The notes beneath the pieces are model-generated. The model had not been told where the DNA came from. It did not search any database and saw nothing but the letters and a program-made list of their open reading frames with translations. Both the position numbers and the translations under genes were made by a program. From Ascochyta rabiei (taxonomy: Eukaryota; Ascomycota; Dothideomycetes; Pleosporales; Didymellaceae), in assembly GCF_004011695.2 (NCBI RefSeq), contig NC_082418.1, positions 558,001 to 622,000 on the forward strand: DNA of 64,000 nt, in the 5' to 3' direction. Positions 45,242 to 57,213 of the stretch are shown here, in pieces (within the stretch, counting starts at the first letter, position 1; each line of letters opens with the position of its first letter).

Positions 45242-47094
45242 CTCTACAGGTAAGCGGATCAAACGGGTAAGCGGATCACTCTGCCAAGACCACACCAAAT
45301 TTCTACCCTATTATAGCTCGCATTAGCCCACTTTAGCCTTATATACAGTAGTGCAGTATATAATATTATTTAGAAACATCTTCTATAGCCTTCTTATATA
45401 TACGTAAGTTATGTCTAACATTATAGCACTTTGTACAGCGTCTTTAGGTTACTTCCCCTCCTTTAGCACGCACTTGCTTCTTTACCTTCTTACTATTACT
45501 ACACGCCCTAAACTTAGTTAGAGTAGTTAATTAAAGGCCTTCCTTAGCTGTTAGGACTTTCTTCTGCTGTAATTGCTTTCTTTTATACAATTTACGTCGT
45601 GTAGCAGCCTTATTTGCTGCTTAAAGCCTAGTAATCTCCCTTTAAGCTAACACTAGCTTGTGCGCTACTATAGCTGCGCCTTTAGTAAGCTTTTTAAAGG
45701 CCTTAACTATTAAAGTTAGTAAGCTGCTTGCATGCCTTTAAATCCTCTCTTAAACCAGTGTTAATTGCGACCCTAATTGCAGGGTAGTGCTTAGGGTTTA
45801 GGACTGCTAGGGCTTATCTTCTACAGTAGGTAGTGGTAGGGTATGTAGGCGGACATCAAGACCTATTATAACCTGTTCTAGGTTAAGGGGGACTATTCTA
45901 GCGCCTTAGAAGCCTCCTTAGATATTGCTAGAAGTAAATGTCTCCTTATAGGCGTCTATAAAGCATAGTAGGAACTTAGTTTTAGTAATATAAGTAATAT
46001 AGTTATATATAAGATTTTTAGCTTAGCGCCTATATACCTTCTTTAGAGGGGTAAAATAACCTATATCTAGTAGTTATAAGAGGTGAGATAAGTATAAAGG
46101 CATACACAGTGTAACAATCTTTGCTTTCTTACAGTATTGTTAGAAGTTAAGGGAGTTGTAGCTCTTATAGCTGTTAATAAGGAGTAGCTAGTATACTCCT
46201 TAGGTGCGCGTCTTTATATAGGCATTAAAGTGCTTTAACCAGTCTAGACCAAGCTTGTTAGTAGTCTATCTGTTCTTAGAGACTCCAATAACCCAGTTAT
46301 AGGGCAGATTGTCCTCTTTGTACTAGGCAGAGAGGTAGTTGCAGCCTTTAAAGATAATAAAGGGTAGAATAGCCTACCCTGTGCCATTAATGCCCTATAT
46401 AACTGTTGTCCACTCTTAATTACTCTACTACACTGCCTTTAGCTGTCCTTAACGCTCTAAGCCTGTAACAACTGCTTCTGTTAATATCTAGCCTATTATA
46501 AAGCCTGTCTTATTAAAGTTGTATGTGTTATTGTCCTAGATACTATACTTAGCTTTAACATTTGCTACAAGCCTAAACTAGCCCCTAATAATCTCTAGAT
46601 CCTTACAGAGGGCTCTCTTGTAGTTATACTTGCAATTAAACCTTACTTTAAGGTTAGGGCGGCGCTTAATAAACGTGTTAGGCTAGTTTATGCTAACATA
46701 GCCTATATTATGCTTAGTACGCAAAGAATTAGCTATATTAGCTATAGCAGCCAGCTAAGGGGCAAATCCTTATGCATCTAGCTTAAGGATATACTTAGTA
46801 ATCACGTCTTCCTTAGTCTGGTCTATAATCTGTTAAACTGGCGTATAATTAGCTTATGTAGGTTGTCCTGTGTATTAAGTATATAGTGTGCTGTAAGGCG
46901 TGTTATATATAGCTATAGCGCGTTATATAGTAAGTATTACATCTTGTTTAATTACCTAGAGCGCAAGCTGTATTACAGCTTCTCTTAAGGGTGTAGATTA
47001 ATGTTGTTGTTGAGGCATTGCGTAGTAAGGTGGAGGTTTGGTGTAGTCTTGGCAGAGTGATCCGCTCACCCGTTTGATCCGCTCACCTGTGGAG
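45242..47094 (-). mobile_element. Transposon E: Fot1/pogo-type element related to transposon C, inserted in transposon D
   Basis: 1853 bases, one base shorter than transposon C, with about 55-60-base terminal inverted repeats (ctctacaggtaagcgg / ctccacaggtgagcgg) and TA duplications (45240-45241, 47095-47096). The decayed transposase is on the minus strand: TTNKLGLDWLKHFN (near 46230-46270) parallels TTNKLGLNWLKHF of transposon C, LLINSYKSYNS shows the same Asp-to-Asn loss, and a knuckle relic (RRCTKCYNVRHN, near 45410-45450) has lost its glycine. Many stops. Confidence 0.9.
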
Positions 47095-48322
47095 TACGTT
47101 ATACATATTTCTAAAGTTGTTTAAGTATATGCAGATTAAGCTAGGTATATAATATAAGGATATATAGAATATAGATAAGACTAGGGTAGGCCTTAGGGTA
47201 TATAGTAACTCCTATATAGTTACTAGCTTATTAAAGAAGAAGGCTTACGTTAAATCCCTAGAGGATTGTAAGTAGGTGTCTATTATTAAGTCTATCTTAG
47301 CTGTTAGCAAGAAGCTTTAATGCCTAGTTATCTTTAAAGGTAAGCATCTACAATCTATGTAGTTCCTAGTACAAGGGGTACCTAATTAGCTCTATATAAC
47401 GTTAGAGAATAGATAGATGTTAAATACTATTAGATCTAAGTAGTTAAAGTAGATTTTTCTGCCTTAAACTACACCTTAACCTAGCTGCTAGCAGCTACTT
47501 ATACTAGATAGCTACAGCTCTTATACCCTAATAGACTTTATATAGCTCTGTAAGTAGAGTAAGGTCTATCTCCTATACCTTCCGCCTTATGTGTTACACG
47601 TCCTCTAGCTGCTAGATCTAGCTCTATTCTTAGTACTTAAATCTTGTTACTGTAGCAGGATCTAAGCCCTCTTAGCACTTAATAACGCAGCACCTATTAA
47701 GAAGGAGCGCTTTGTTACATTATATAACAAGGTAAGAGATAAGGGACTATCTAAGAGAGTTATATAAGCTAGGTAAAAGGCTGCTAGCCTCTGCCTATAT
47801 AACCTAGACCTTATACTACTCTTATCTTAAGTATTAGGCTAGCCTATTACTCCTCTACTATCTACTTAAGCCTTAGATAACATGTTTACTACACCTTAGA
47901 GCTTACAGGCCTTATATAAGGCTTAGCAGCTTATTCTATTAGAATCTTATTTATAGAGCATACGCCTAATGCTTAGCAAGGTAGGTAAGGCTATTGCTAG
48001 AGCTAACACCTGCGCAGCTTAGCTAGAATCTAAAAACTAGCGCCTTAAGTATTAATTAGATAGTGCTACTATTACTTACTTAAGAAAGCAAGTTTAAGTT
48101 AATCTAAATAAGCGCTATAGCAATGTTAAGGTAATTAAGGCTGCTATAGATTAGGCAGCAGCATTATAAGCTAAGCAGGCATTATAGTAAGGAAAAGATA
48201 AAGCTAAAAAGGCAGTAGTAGTAGTAGTAGCTCTTACGCTTTAGTCTATGTGTACAGAGTAGCAATTATAATTATTATTGTTAAAAAATCACAACTTAAA
48301 ATAGTGAAGCTTACTTAGGTGA

Positions 48323-48366
48323 GGTGGCCGAGCACTAGGGGTGGCCGAACACTAGGGGGCCGATCT
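48323..48366. repeat. Transposon D right terminal inverted repeat (44 bases)
   Basis: Exact complement of 44724-44767, followed by TA. Confidence 0.95.
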
Positions 48367-48642
48367 TAGCTAGACTTGGGGTTGGAATGACGTGCTTGGA
48401 TCACCACATGTCACCATGCATCTGCTTGTTCGATTGAACACGAAGTTTCTCTAAGGTATACTAAAAACGCCGTAGACACCGTAGATACCGCGAGACGCCG
48501 TAGACATCATGTTGATCATGCTGCAAGGCGTTGTTTGACATCCCCTGTCCAAGGTTACACTTTCTATAGGTCGACCCTCTATCTACTCAACGCCACTCTC
48601 CTATGACCCAACCCCAAAATTGAACGATTCTTGAAAATACGG

Positions 48643-50575
48643 TCAGAAGTAAAGTGCAGTGGGTCGGCGCTGCGCCATCCTTAGGAAAGTGGTGTTGCCA
48701 GTGTACATTGGCCACCCACTCGAAGCAGTACCCGTCCCGGTGACAAGACTAGGTGCGCCTGTGATCATAGGCATGCTACCTGTACCCGTCTCGAGGGGAC
48801 CTTCCCCGGTTATCGGTGTCTCGGTCGAGGGCTCTTCAGTAGGCTCAGGCTCGGGAACATCAGTTGGCTTGGCGTTGTCAGGCCCAACTGGAATGCAGGT
48901 CGAGTAGAGAGGCCACACAGTTTCGAATAGATCCTTTTCGAAAGCGGGCGCTTCATTGACCTTGCCTGCATTGAGGTTCACGTTGATGCCGACGTCAGTC
49001 CCAAGATTCACACCGACGGTCTTCTGACTGCCGCAGACACCTACGGTGTCCACCACGCCAGACATCTTCGCCTCAAAGAACGGAAGTTGAGCGTCTACTG
49101 CGGCTTGATATCCCCACCCTGGTTGTCATCAGTTAGTTGCTGTAAGAGACCAATCTCATGTCTACTTACTGCCTAGAACTTCTGCCTTGATCTGTATCCC
49201 GAGTTCGTTCCAAGCACGGATATCGCCCGTGATCTCGGCACTGAAAGCAGGATCAATCTTCTCGAAATCTGGCTGCCAACCACTGATGCTGTTCTCCTCT
49301 GGCTTGCTGAGCCGTACATCGACATTGGCGTCATCTTTGATCTTAGCTTTAGCACCCACGCTCATCGTGCCCGTACCCTCTAGCGCAGATGATCCGAAGT
49401 GAATGCCCATGGTGATGAAAGGCCCGATCTCGAGTATACCTGCGATCTTGATGGCTTGGATTGGAATCTCGATCTCGGGTTTCATGTCCCATTGTAGTTC
49501 CTTGCCCAGCTTGCCATCGGCGTTGAGTGACAGCTTCATCAAAGCATTGACTCCTTGAGGGTGGATGTTCAGTTTGGCATCCGTAGGAAAACCTATAAAG
49601 TTTTTCTCGACGTCAAAATCTGCAATGATGGCACCTTCAGTTGTTAGCTCGAGGTCAGCGCTAAGAGACATGCCAGCTGTTTCCTTCGAGTCCTTTGCAT
49701 AGTTGAACAGGTTACCGCTGAAGGTGTGCGAAATGTCCATTGCTTTGCCGTCATCCTCGCGACGTGCTAGATGAGGATGGGTAACATTGGCAGTAGCCGG
49801 GTCAACATACTCGTGGCCCAGACTGAGTTTGAAGTGCTGCGCCACCTCGTCCCATGGTTTCTCCTCGGCAGTAATCTCGGCAGACAGTTTTGCGTCGTCG
49901 AACTTAATTGCGCTGACTAAGTAAGGGGACCGGTTGTCGCCTTTGTAGCACATATCTGGTTCTGTAACAAGAACGAAGTGGTTTACATCTGCATCATCTA
50001 CCCACTTCCAAGCTGACTTGGCGTAGGACAGCGAGTCTGCGTCGCTAAACTCCAATACGATGGGTTTCCCGGGGGCACCACAACTGATGGATTTCATTCT
50101 CTTCGCGAAGTTCTCAACTGGAAGAATAAATTCGTCGTCGGTAGCAGCAGACATCGTGAAGTTGGCTACGTAGATGTTATCGCCAGCTGTACTACATTAG
50201 ACTTGAACTTAGAGCACGTTACTCGCACATACCGTAACCTCCCCAGAAGAACGTGGAATGTTTCTCTGGGTCGAAGCAGCCATTTCCGGGTGTCTCGCGT
50301 TTCTCAGATCGGCCCCTCGTGAGAACACTGGGGTCGCTGATGGCTCCCAATTCTACAGGAAAAGGAGCTCGTTTCACGACCATGCTGGTCGGAAGATCGT
50401 CTTGGCTGCCGATCGGTCCTGACTTCAACAGAGTTGAGTCTCGTCTAGTTGCCTGTCCCAAACCAGCATCTTGGTAGTCTTCAGGACCCCAGGGTTGAAG
50501 ATCGACAGCACTCGCTTCCAGAACCAAAGCAGTCATCAAGGCGAGGTTCAAGAGACTGCGCGAATTAAGGAACAT
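48643..50575 (-). CDS. Large secreted protein with C-terminal Pro/Glu/Thr-rich tail
   Basis: Three exons, 50233-50575, 49170-50186 and 48643-49118 (donors gtatgt and gtaagt), 611 aa. A signal peptide opens it (FLNSRSLLNLALMTALVLEA). A possible dibasic propeptide site is RSEKRE near residue 93. The middle (VLEFSDADSLSYAKSAWKWV, NHFVLVTEPDMCYKGDNRSP, SLSADLELTTEGAIIADFDV, KAKIKDDANVDVRL) looks like extended beta-sandwich sequence. The Cys-containing segment SGVVDTVGVCGSQ and CIPVG follow, then a Pro/Glu/Thr/Gly-rich tail (TDVPEPEPTEEPSTETP). It resembles a group of large secreted fungal proteins I know only as domains of unknown function (DUF7029/DUF7223-like; from memory, unverified). A cell-wall or extracellular role is inferred. 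Confidence 0.75.
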
Positions 50576-52121
50576 GGCGTGGAATGGTATATCGAATCGT
50601 TTATGGCAAGTTTAAAATGAACGTGAGACCCTAAAAGTCGTGTAAAGAGCGTACTGAGAAATAATAGAAACCAATGTAGATAGAGACCGTAAAATGGACG
50701 CAAAGGAGAAGTGTGTTGGAGATCCGAATTCCAACTTAGACGTAACGACACGATACTTTGTACACAGCAAAAGCGACCTCTTCTGAGACCTTGAGACAGT
50801 CAAACTCGTGAGGTCTCCGCCATCAGCAGTCCGCATTGCCAAGAGCAAAATAGGCACTTGATGTCCGGAGTGCTTGAAGTCCACGATTAATCAGCGACTC
50901 TAGGAAGGTAAAATCGTTTGTGTACGCGAGAAGCGGATAAACGTCAGTCTGAGTCGCCCAACTAGGACAATCTTACCATTTTCTGCCACTTGTTCGAGGT
51001 ATGTCGACCGGATTCTGTCTCCATCGGATTCAAATCGAAGTCAATGCGAAGTTTCGAGCACTTGCAAGTATGACCGAACTCCGTAATAAGCTGGATGTGC
51101 CCCAGCTACATGGATGGCAATACCCAGATACGATCCTACTAGGATTGGTTGCGGCTGTAGGGTGATTGAGCTGCAGTAAGCGACTTGGGACAGAACAGGT
51201 ACAGCTTCGGGGTTCAAACTGAGACACCAGACGGACACTGTGGATACCTTCAGGCCACCCGGTAACGACCCTAAGCACTGTCTGTCCAAGTTTTCTCTGA
51301 GTGCATATAGTTTGATGAGCGTATCTGGTTCTGCGCTTCAATACTGCTGATATTTATGCTGAGGCTCTGATGTTGAGGTGAGACCGAGGTGGGGAAGAGC
51401 GGCGTCCCGTTTAGCGGCGCCTCAGCCCCTCTCGCACAGGCACTACAATGCTCTCTCACCGCCACATGACACTCTGAACGTCCCCAAACCCGACAGCACG
51501 ATGGCAGTTAGATGTCATCAAAGAAGTCATTTCCCGTACATCTATACAATAGCACTGGCGCGGCAGTGTCGAGCCTGTAAGCGCCAACGTTGAGTGGAGA
51601 TGAGCAGCCATCCGTTTGCAAGAGTCTGGAAATCCCTTCGCTATCTGTGCATCAGCACAGCTGAATACCGATAGCCTGGAGATTGCTTATTTGATCCCGT
51701 AAGGCTTGTAGCGAAACAGCATCGCCATATGCGTGCCTACTTGGGTGCGGCGCACGCATCAGCGCAGCGCACGTCCCAGCGAGAAGCCTTCCAATACTAG
51801 ATCTGAGCTGTGAACATCGTTATCCACTCTGTGCACAGGCGTGTTCGGGGTTGGGTCAGACAGGTACGCCTGAGAGGTGGCGTCTCAGACCTCCGTGCGG
51901 GCTCAGCAACCTCACCACCAGGGGGCGGCGTGGTCAACTACTCGGACCCTGCGGCAAAGCAGAGCACAGAAGAACCCAAAGCCACTGTATAAAATTCAAA
52001 CAGAGGTCCGAGAAAGCCCTCAGCTCACGAACCTCGTTATCACAGCTTCATACCAGCTCCACCCCAGCGACAGCAACTGCATTGCTTCTTTCCACTTGAG
52101 TTTATATCTTCACTCACCAAG
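50576..52121. other. 1.5 kb intergenic, nothing recognised
   Basis: Between the secreted-protein gene (leftward) and the Ser-rich protein gene (rightward), hence a divergent promoter region. Short frames only. The last 100 bases before 52122 (cttctttccacttgagtttatatcttcactcacc region) look like a fungal leader. Confidence 0.45.
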
Positions 52122-52934
52122 ATGCGTTCTTCTGCAGTCATTGCCCTTTTCGCAGGCTCAGCTGCCGCACAATCAACTGCAGTATTGCTGAACCCACTGC
52201 TGCCCGCGTCTACGTTCACTGTGCTCGGTTCCAGCTCTGGCACAACCACCTATGTCAACTCTTGTCCTGAGAGTGCGGGCATCCCAGCATCCTTTCTTTC
52301 CACCGCCACAGCAGGTAAATACCAGTCCAAGGTCGATACCCTAGAAGCTCAACTGACTCTTAGCAAAGCATCAGCCTCTGCGGCGGCCTCCTCCTCGGTC
52401 ATACGCTCGGCAGGCACGCACGTTTTGACGCCCATCTCCGCACCATCCACGACCGCGGCCGCACGGCTACGCCGCCAGGACAATTTCCTTCAAATCTGCG
52501 AGCCTATGACTCTGAAGCAGGGTTCTTCGTCGATGGAAATTCAGCTGGAGGATCCTATCAATGGTGCCTGGACAGCCAACGCAAACTGTGCGTGGAAGGG
52601 TGAACTGACGTCCGCCGACCTTACATGTACCGCTACCCAAAGCGGTGCTTTTGCAAAGATCTTGGAGGCTGAAGGTGTTACCACCGTGATTCTAAAGGCG
52701 AGCGAGGTTGCGGACGCCTCAGTACTTCACACCGTAAGTGTGGTCCAGCCTGCATCCAACTCAGCGTCTGCAACACCGTCCGGATCTCAGTCTGCATCTG
52801 TCAATGCTACGGCCTCTGGATCAAGTGCTCCTAACCAGGCCACTGGTGCTGCGGCTGGTGCTCCTCTCTCAAGGAGTGTGATGGCGTTTGTTGGTGGTGC
52901 TGCTGGTATCTTCGCTGCTGCGCTTGCCTTGTAA
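52122..52934 (+). CDS. Ser/Ala-rich GPI-anchor-type surface protein
   Basis: Single exon, 270 aa. A signal peptide (RSSAVIALFAGSAAAQ) opens it, and a C-terminal hydrophobic tail (SVMAFVGGAAGIFAAALAL) follows a Ser/Gly/Ala-rich stretch (SGSSAPNQATGAAAGAPLS) that holds a likely omega site. Between them a moderately conserved core contains Cys pairs (SCPES, QICEPM, NANCAWKGEL, DLTCTATQ) and a Ser/Ala linker. This layout is common for fungal cell-wall or plasma-membrane GPI proteins. No enzymatic motif; function unknown. Confidence 0.8.
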   Translation: MRSSAVIALFAGSAAAQSTAVLLNPLLPASTFTVLGSSSGTTTYVNSCPESAGIPASFLSTATAGKYQSKVDTLEAQLTLSKASASAAASSSVIRSAGTHVLTPISAPSTTAAARLRRQDNFLQICEPMTLKQGSSSMEIQLEDPINGAWTANANCAWKGELTSADLTCTATQSGAFAKILEAEGVTTVILKASEVADASVLHTVSVVQPASNSASATPSGSQSASVNATASGSSAPNQATGAAAGAPLSRSVMAFVGGAAGIFAAALAL

Positions 52935-53653
52935 GCACTAGCTGGGTAAAATTCTGTTCTGACGGGGCCACGGAGGTGGTTTTGTATAATTACAGGCGCG
53001 TTTGCGCATCTTCGGCGCTGTCTCACGGTTGGACATGACTCGTTAGCTCTTGTCTTGCAGGTGGTGTTGCATCCCGAATCCCGATCCCCATCACCTGAGG
53101 CTGAAGAGATTGTATCTTACTAATACCGTCAATTCACGTGTAATGCTTTCTGAATCTTAATCAGCATCAAGCCATAACCTATGACGCCTACCCTGGTCCT
53201 GCAGTGCGTTCAGCGGCGGCTTTGAGAGACTTCGATTCGACGCTGTGGATCCTCTCCGCGCCGCCCCAATCTGGGGTGCTGTGGGGTGGAGCCAAGGACA
53301 ATATTGCCCAGATTTTCCTGGAGAACCATCCAACTCGCAAGCTCGCCAAGCGTTGGCATGTGACATACGTCATCCTCTCATGACAGAGCTATCTGTATGC
53401 GGGAATAGACGTGCCTATCAGGCCATGTCACCGTTGCACCGCATGCCGTTCGCTGCCGTCGCAACATCAACAGACAGGGATTACAGATGCATGGCTCAAC
53501 GTGCGGCCCACCTCTCTCCGCAAAGTACCCCACTATAATGCTTGGTGGGGGGGACTATATAATCTTCGCGCAAGAGCCTAGGGTTGACCGAGAGCTTCGT
53601 TACCCACTCAGTTTCTTGTCATCTGCTAAGCTCACTGCTAAGCACCGCCAACC
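52935..53653. promoter_or_regulatory. Intergenic with TATA box of the sugar transporter gene
   Basis: About 0.7 kb. A clear TATATAA at 53556-53562 lies about 92 bases before the transporter ATG (53654), a credible core promoter. Upstream DNA shows no gene. Confidence 0.5.
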
Positions 53654-55848
53654 ATGGCCGACGCGAAGGAATTTGAGACTGTCAACGCAGGCCCACCTGC
53701 GTACAACGAGAAAATCGAGGACTCAACCACAAAGCACGATGAGATCGCTGAGGACACTGGTCGCCGCCAGTCGGTCGCCCTCAACATTGTCGAGAATCCA
53801 CTGAAGGTACGCGCGAACACAGTGCGCCCAGCGTCGCTACAGGAAGCTTCAATACACATCACGTGCTAACACTGCACAGCGTAAATCACACGAACAGACT
53901 GTCGCTGAAGCCAAGGAGTGGGCTGAGGCGCACGGCATGCAAGAGCATGCGTCTCTGTTTGGCAGAGCTGCCTTGGTTGCACGCGATCCAGACCGATTCG
54001 AGCGCCTGGGCGAGCTGGAGGCCGAGGAACGCGATGCTCTGATCTATGAGCGCGATCACAAATGGCACGGCTCCAAGATGCTGTGGTACTCAATCTCACT
54101 TTGCGCTGTTGGAGCTGCTACCCAAGGATGGGATCAGGTCAGGACCAATAATGCCATGGTGACAGCCAGCGTTACTGACAAAGAACCAGACCGGTTCGAA
54201 TGGTGCAAACTTGTCTTTCCCTGAAGAATTTGGCATCGACAAAGGCGCGAAGAACGAGTGGATTGTTGGACTCATCAACGCCATCATCTTCCTGACTGCC
54301 GGTCTTATTGGTGCCTTTATCGTCGATCCGCTCAACCACTATTTTGGACGACGAGGCGAGATCTTCATCACTGCGTGCTGTCTTACCGCCACACCCATTG
54401 GTTCTGCATTCGCAAAGTCATGGCAAGGACTCTTCGCCGCGCGCTTTGTCATGGGCATCGGTATCGGTGCGAAGAACGCTACAGTCCCCATTTATAGCGC
54501 CGAGATGGCACCAGCCCGCATTCGCGGCGCTCTTGTCATGTTTTGGCAATTGTGGGTTGTGGCGGGTATCTTCCTCGGTTTCTGTGCCAATGTCATCGTC
54601 AAAGACACAGGTGAGTCTTCTATGGAAGGACCTGCATTCACGTACTAACTTCGTACAGGTGATATTTCTTGGCGTCTGCAGCTCGGTTCAGCTTTCATTC
54701 CATCGTTGATCCTTGGTATTGGTATCTTCTTCTGCCCAGAGGTACATTTTGACTTGCCACTCAGAGCTTGTACTATGGCTAATATATCATGACAGTCACC
54801 CAGATGGCTCATGAAGCACGGCAAACACGCTCAAGGATTCAAGTCAATGATCAAGCTGCGCGCGCATAACATCATTGCCGCGAGAGACTTCTACTACTCC
54901 AACGTCATCTACGCTGAAGAGCTACGAGTGGCGGGCGATTCAAATTACTTCACTCGTCTCCGTGATTGCTTTACGGTCCCGAGAATTCGTCGCGCCAACT
55001 ACGGTGCCTCTACAGTCATGCTGGCTCAGCAGATGTGCGGTAGTAAGTACTATCAGATCGCGGGACGGAGAATGATCAGAATTAACGCCTTTCAGTCAAC
55101 ATCATCTCTTTCTACTCGTCGACCATTTTCCGAAACGTCGGCTACACCCCAACACAAGCTCTCTATGCCTCTCTCGGCTACGGTGCTATCCAGGTCGTGT
55201 TCACGATCCCCACACTCTTCCTCATCGACACTAAGGGTCGCCGTACATTGACGCTCATCACATTCCCACTGATGTGTGTTTTCCTCCTCGCGGCTGGTTT
55301 GTCTCTGTTGAAGAAAGACGGTAGCCGTGGCGAGCAAATCGGCCCTGTCGTGTTGTTCGTCTACCTGTTCACCATCATGTACTCGCTCGGCGAAGGCCCA
55401 GTCGCATTCCAGTACAGCGCCGAAGTCTTCCCTACGATCCACCGTGAGCAGGGCATGGCGTGGGCTGTCTGTATCAACAACACCTTCGCCGGCATTCTCA
55501 GTTTGACATTCCCGCGTATGCAAACTGTCATGACGCCAACAGGTGCCTTTGGATTCTACGCTGGACTGAATCTGATTGCGTGGTTCATGGTCTTCTGCTT
55601 CGTGCGAGAGACCAAACAGCTGACGCTCGAAGAGATCGACCGTAAGTGGATTTCCAGAGTGGTGTGGAGCGGACTTGCTAACATATCTTGCAGAGGTTTT
55701 TTCGGTCCCTACCAAGCAGTTCCTTGGTTACGAGATCAAGGTCTGGCTGCCGTACTTCATCAAACGCCATATTCTCCGCAAGAAGATCGTCAAGCCGCCG
55801 CCAATCATCGAAAAGGGAGAGCGTACTGACTCTATCCCTACGGCTTAG
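53654..55848 (+). CDS. MFS sugar transporter (hexose/maltose permease type)
   Basis: Seven exons, 53654-53806, 53880-54137, 54190-54610, 54659-54741, 54796-55042, 55096-55641, 55694-55848; about 620 aa and all junctions in frame. Sugar-porter signatures are in place: a long cytosolic N-terminus, GWDQ before TM1, [10 protein letters not shown] after TM2 (the GRR loop), a sugar-porter segment ([29 protein letters not shown]), PESPRWLMK (with the P and R-W signature spanning the exon 4/5 junction), [14 protein letters not shown], and [10 protein letters not shown] before the C-terminal half. It imports hexoses or disaccharides by proton symport. [19 protein letters not shown] is the classical substrate signature. 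The substrate cannot be told from sequence. Confidence 0.92.
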
Positions 55849-56951
55849 GGAGCCTCTACGTGCGGCGCTTGGTCGTATAACCAGAAGGCTTGACGTCTTA
55901 CCGCTCAGATCGCGAAACAAAGGAAGGATAGAACGCCTGAACGAAGTTGGCTCTGTAAAGCAATATGGACGCTGTTCCTAGTGTTGAGCTATTACGATAC
56001 CCTAACGATAATATAATACCCACCTTGCTTCTCATTAGGCGCCCAATCTGCCGTGTTTCCGGTTCTTGTACTCCTTCATGGCTTTGGTGTCCATTGCGTT
56101 CTTCATTACATCTGTTTGATTTTGACGTTTTCAGATGCTTCTCTACCGGAACCAAATTCGCAATACTGGAGCATCTGACTTGGCGAAGCCCTACCAGAGG
56201 TGATTGGCGGTGGCTTAGCACCACCTCGACCAATACCCGCTCACCACCCCAGACCATCCACACGAACTAGCATTCCGGCTACCGAGCACCGCCATGAGAC
56301 GTCAGGTTAAAAGACTAGTACTTTGATACCTTCGCATTCCGCCTCAACCGATCTTTCCAGCATTACAGACAAGCCCGCCTCACGTCTAACAACGAACACG
56401 CAACACATGAACCCGCTCACCACCCACAATCAACAACCAATCCACGACCCCACCCCACCCCACCCCCTCTCTCTGCATTCCGAACCCACCACGTCCCCGA
56501 AACGCACTCTCAAGATGCCCCCACACCGCCCCAGCAAAGAACCAACTCTTCCATCCACCGCAAAAAGCGAACCACACTACATCCACACCGCCTCAGGCCT
56601 GCAGTCCATCAACCCCAAGCCACCCCCAGCACCCGCACCCGCACGAGGAACAGCACACCACCTCCCCCCAGACCAGCGATGCGTGTCTCACCCTCTCAGC
56701 GCCGCTGGCCAACTCTTCGCACCCGCCTGCCATCTGCCCGCCGAGCACGTCGCGGTGGCAGCGGCTCAAGGGGGGGAACGAGGCGCGCAAGAGCAGGGGG
56801 GTGACGCGGATTAGTCTTGACGAGGCGGTGCGGTGGGAGGGGAGGAATTGGCGCTGGTTTAGGGTGGGGGAGGAGGGTGGGTGGACCGAGGCGCTAAAGG
56901 AGAAGGAGACGAGGAGGGTTCAGGGGTGTGTTTGTATATGAGTGAGTATGT

Positions 56952-56986
<35 letters not shown>

Positions 56987-57213
56987 GGAGAGGTATGTTT
57001 GATATTTGTTTGGAATCTTTAGGATCGAGGTTTGGAATTATTGGGTTTTTACGTACGACAATGTACGAACGGATCTCTGAAGGCGGCTGTCTGTCGTGCT
57101 GTTGTTCGTTGCTCGTCTTGCTGGTATGCGTGTCTAACCGCTTGGGAACAAGATAGTGACTCTCCCTTCCGAGTAAGCAGACACAAAGATCTAGACAGAA
57201 GGAGTGCCCGAAC
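55849..57213. other. Intergenic; possible frameshifted hypothetical gene at 56514-56940
   Basis: From an ATG at 56514 a frame runs PHRPSKEPTLPSTAKSEPHY; the coherent reading then shifts to a second frame (SRWQRLKGGNEARKSRGV, ISLDEAVRWEGRNWRWFRVG, TEALKEKETRRVQ) that stops near 56940. The two halves share charged, Pro-poor versus Pro-rich character but are separated by one frame change, without an obvious intron. It could be a decayed gene, a sequencing error or chance. A (ag)n run lies at about 56953-56985. Confidence 0.3.

Larger units (their letters stand above)
44724..48366 (+). mobile_element. Transposon D: Fot1/pogo-type element, RIP-mutated, split by transposon E
   Basis: Perfect 44-base terminal inverted repeats (44724-44767 and 48323-48366; agatcggccccctagtgttc at the left end) flanked by TA (44722-44723, 48367-48368). 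It is about 1.8 kb without the insert. Decayed + strand coding sequence: before the insert, a psq/CENP-B-type DNA-binding part (QQAAKAYSVP, QLPSYLRV, VTYFITRNLRVTSIV); after it, LFKYMQIKLGI, NIDKTRVGLRVYSNS and further transposase. Stops are frequent. Each TIR has ccctagtgttcggccac twice with a 17-base period. Confidence 0.9.
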
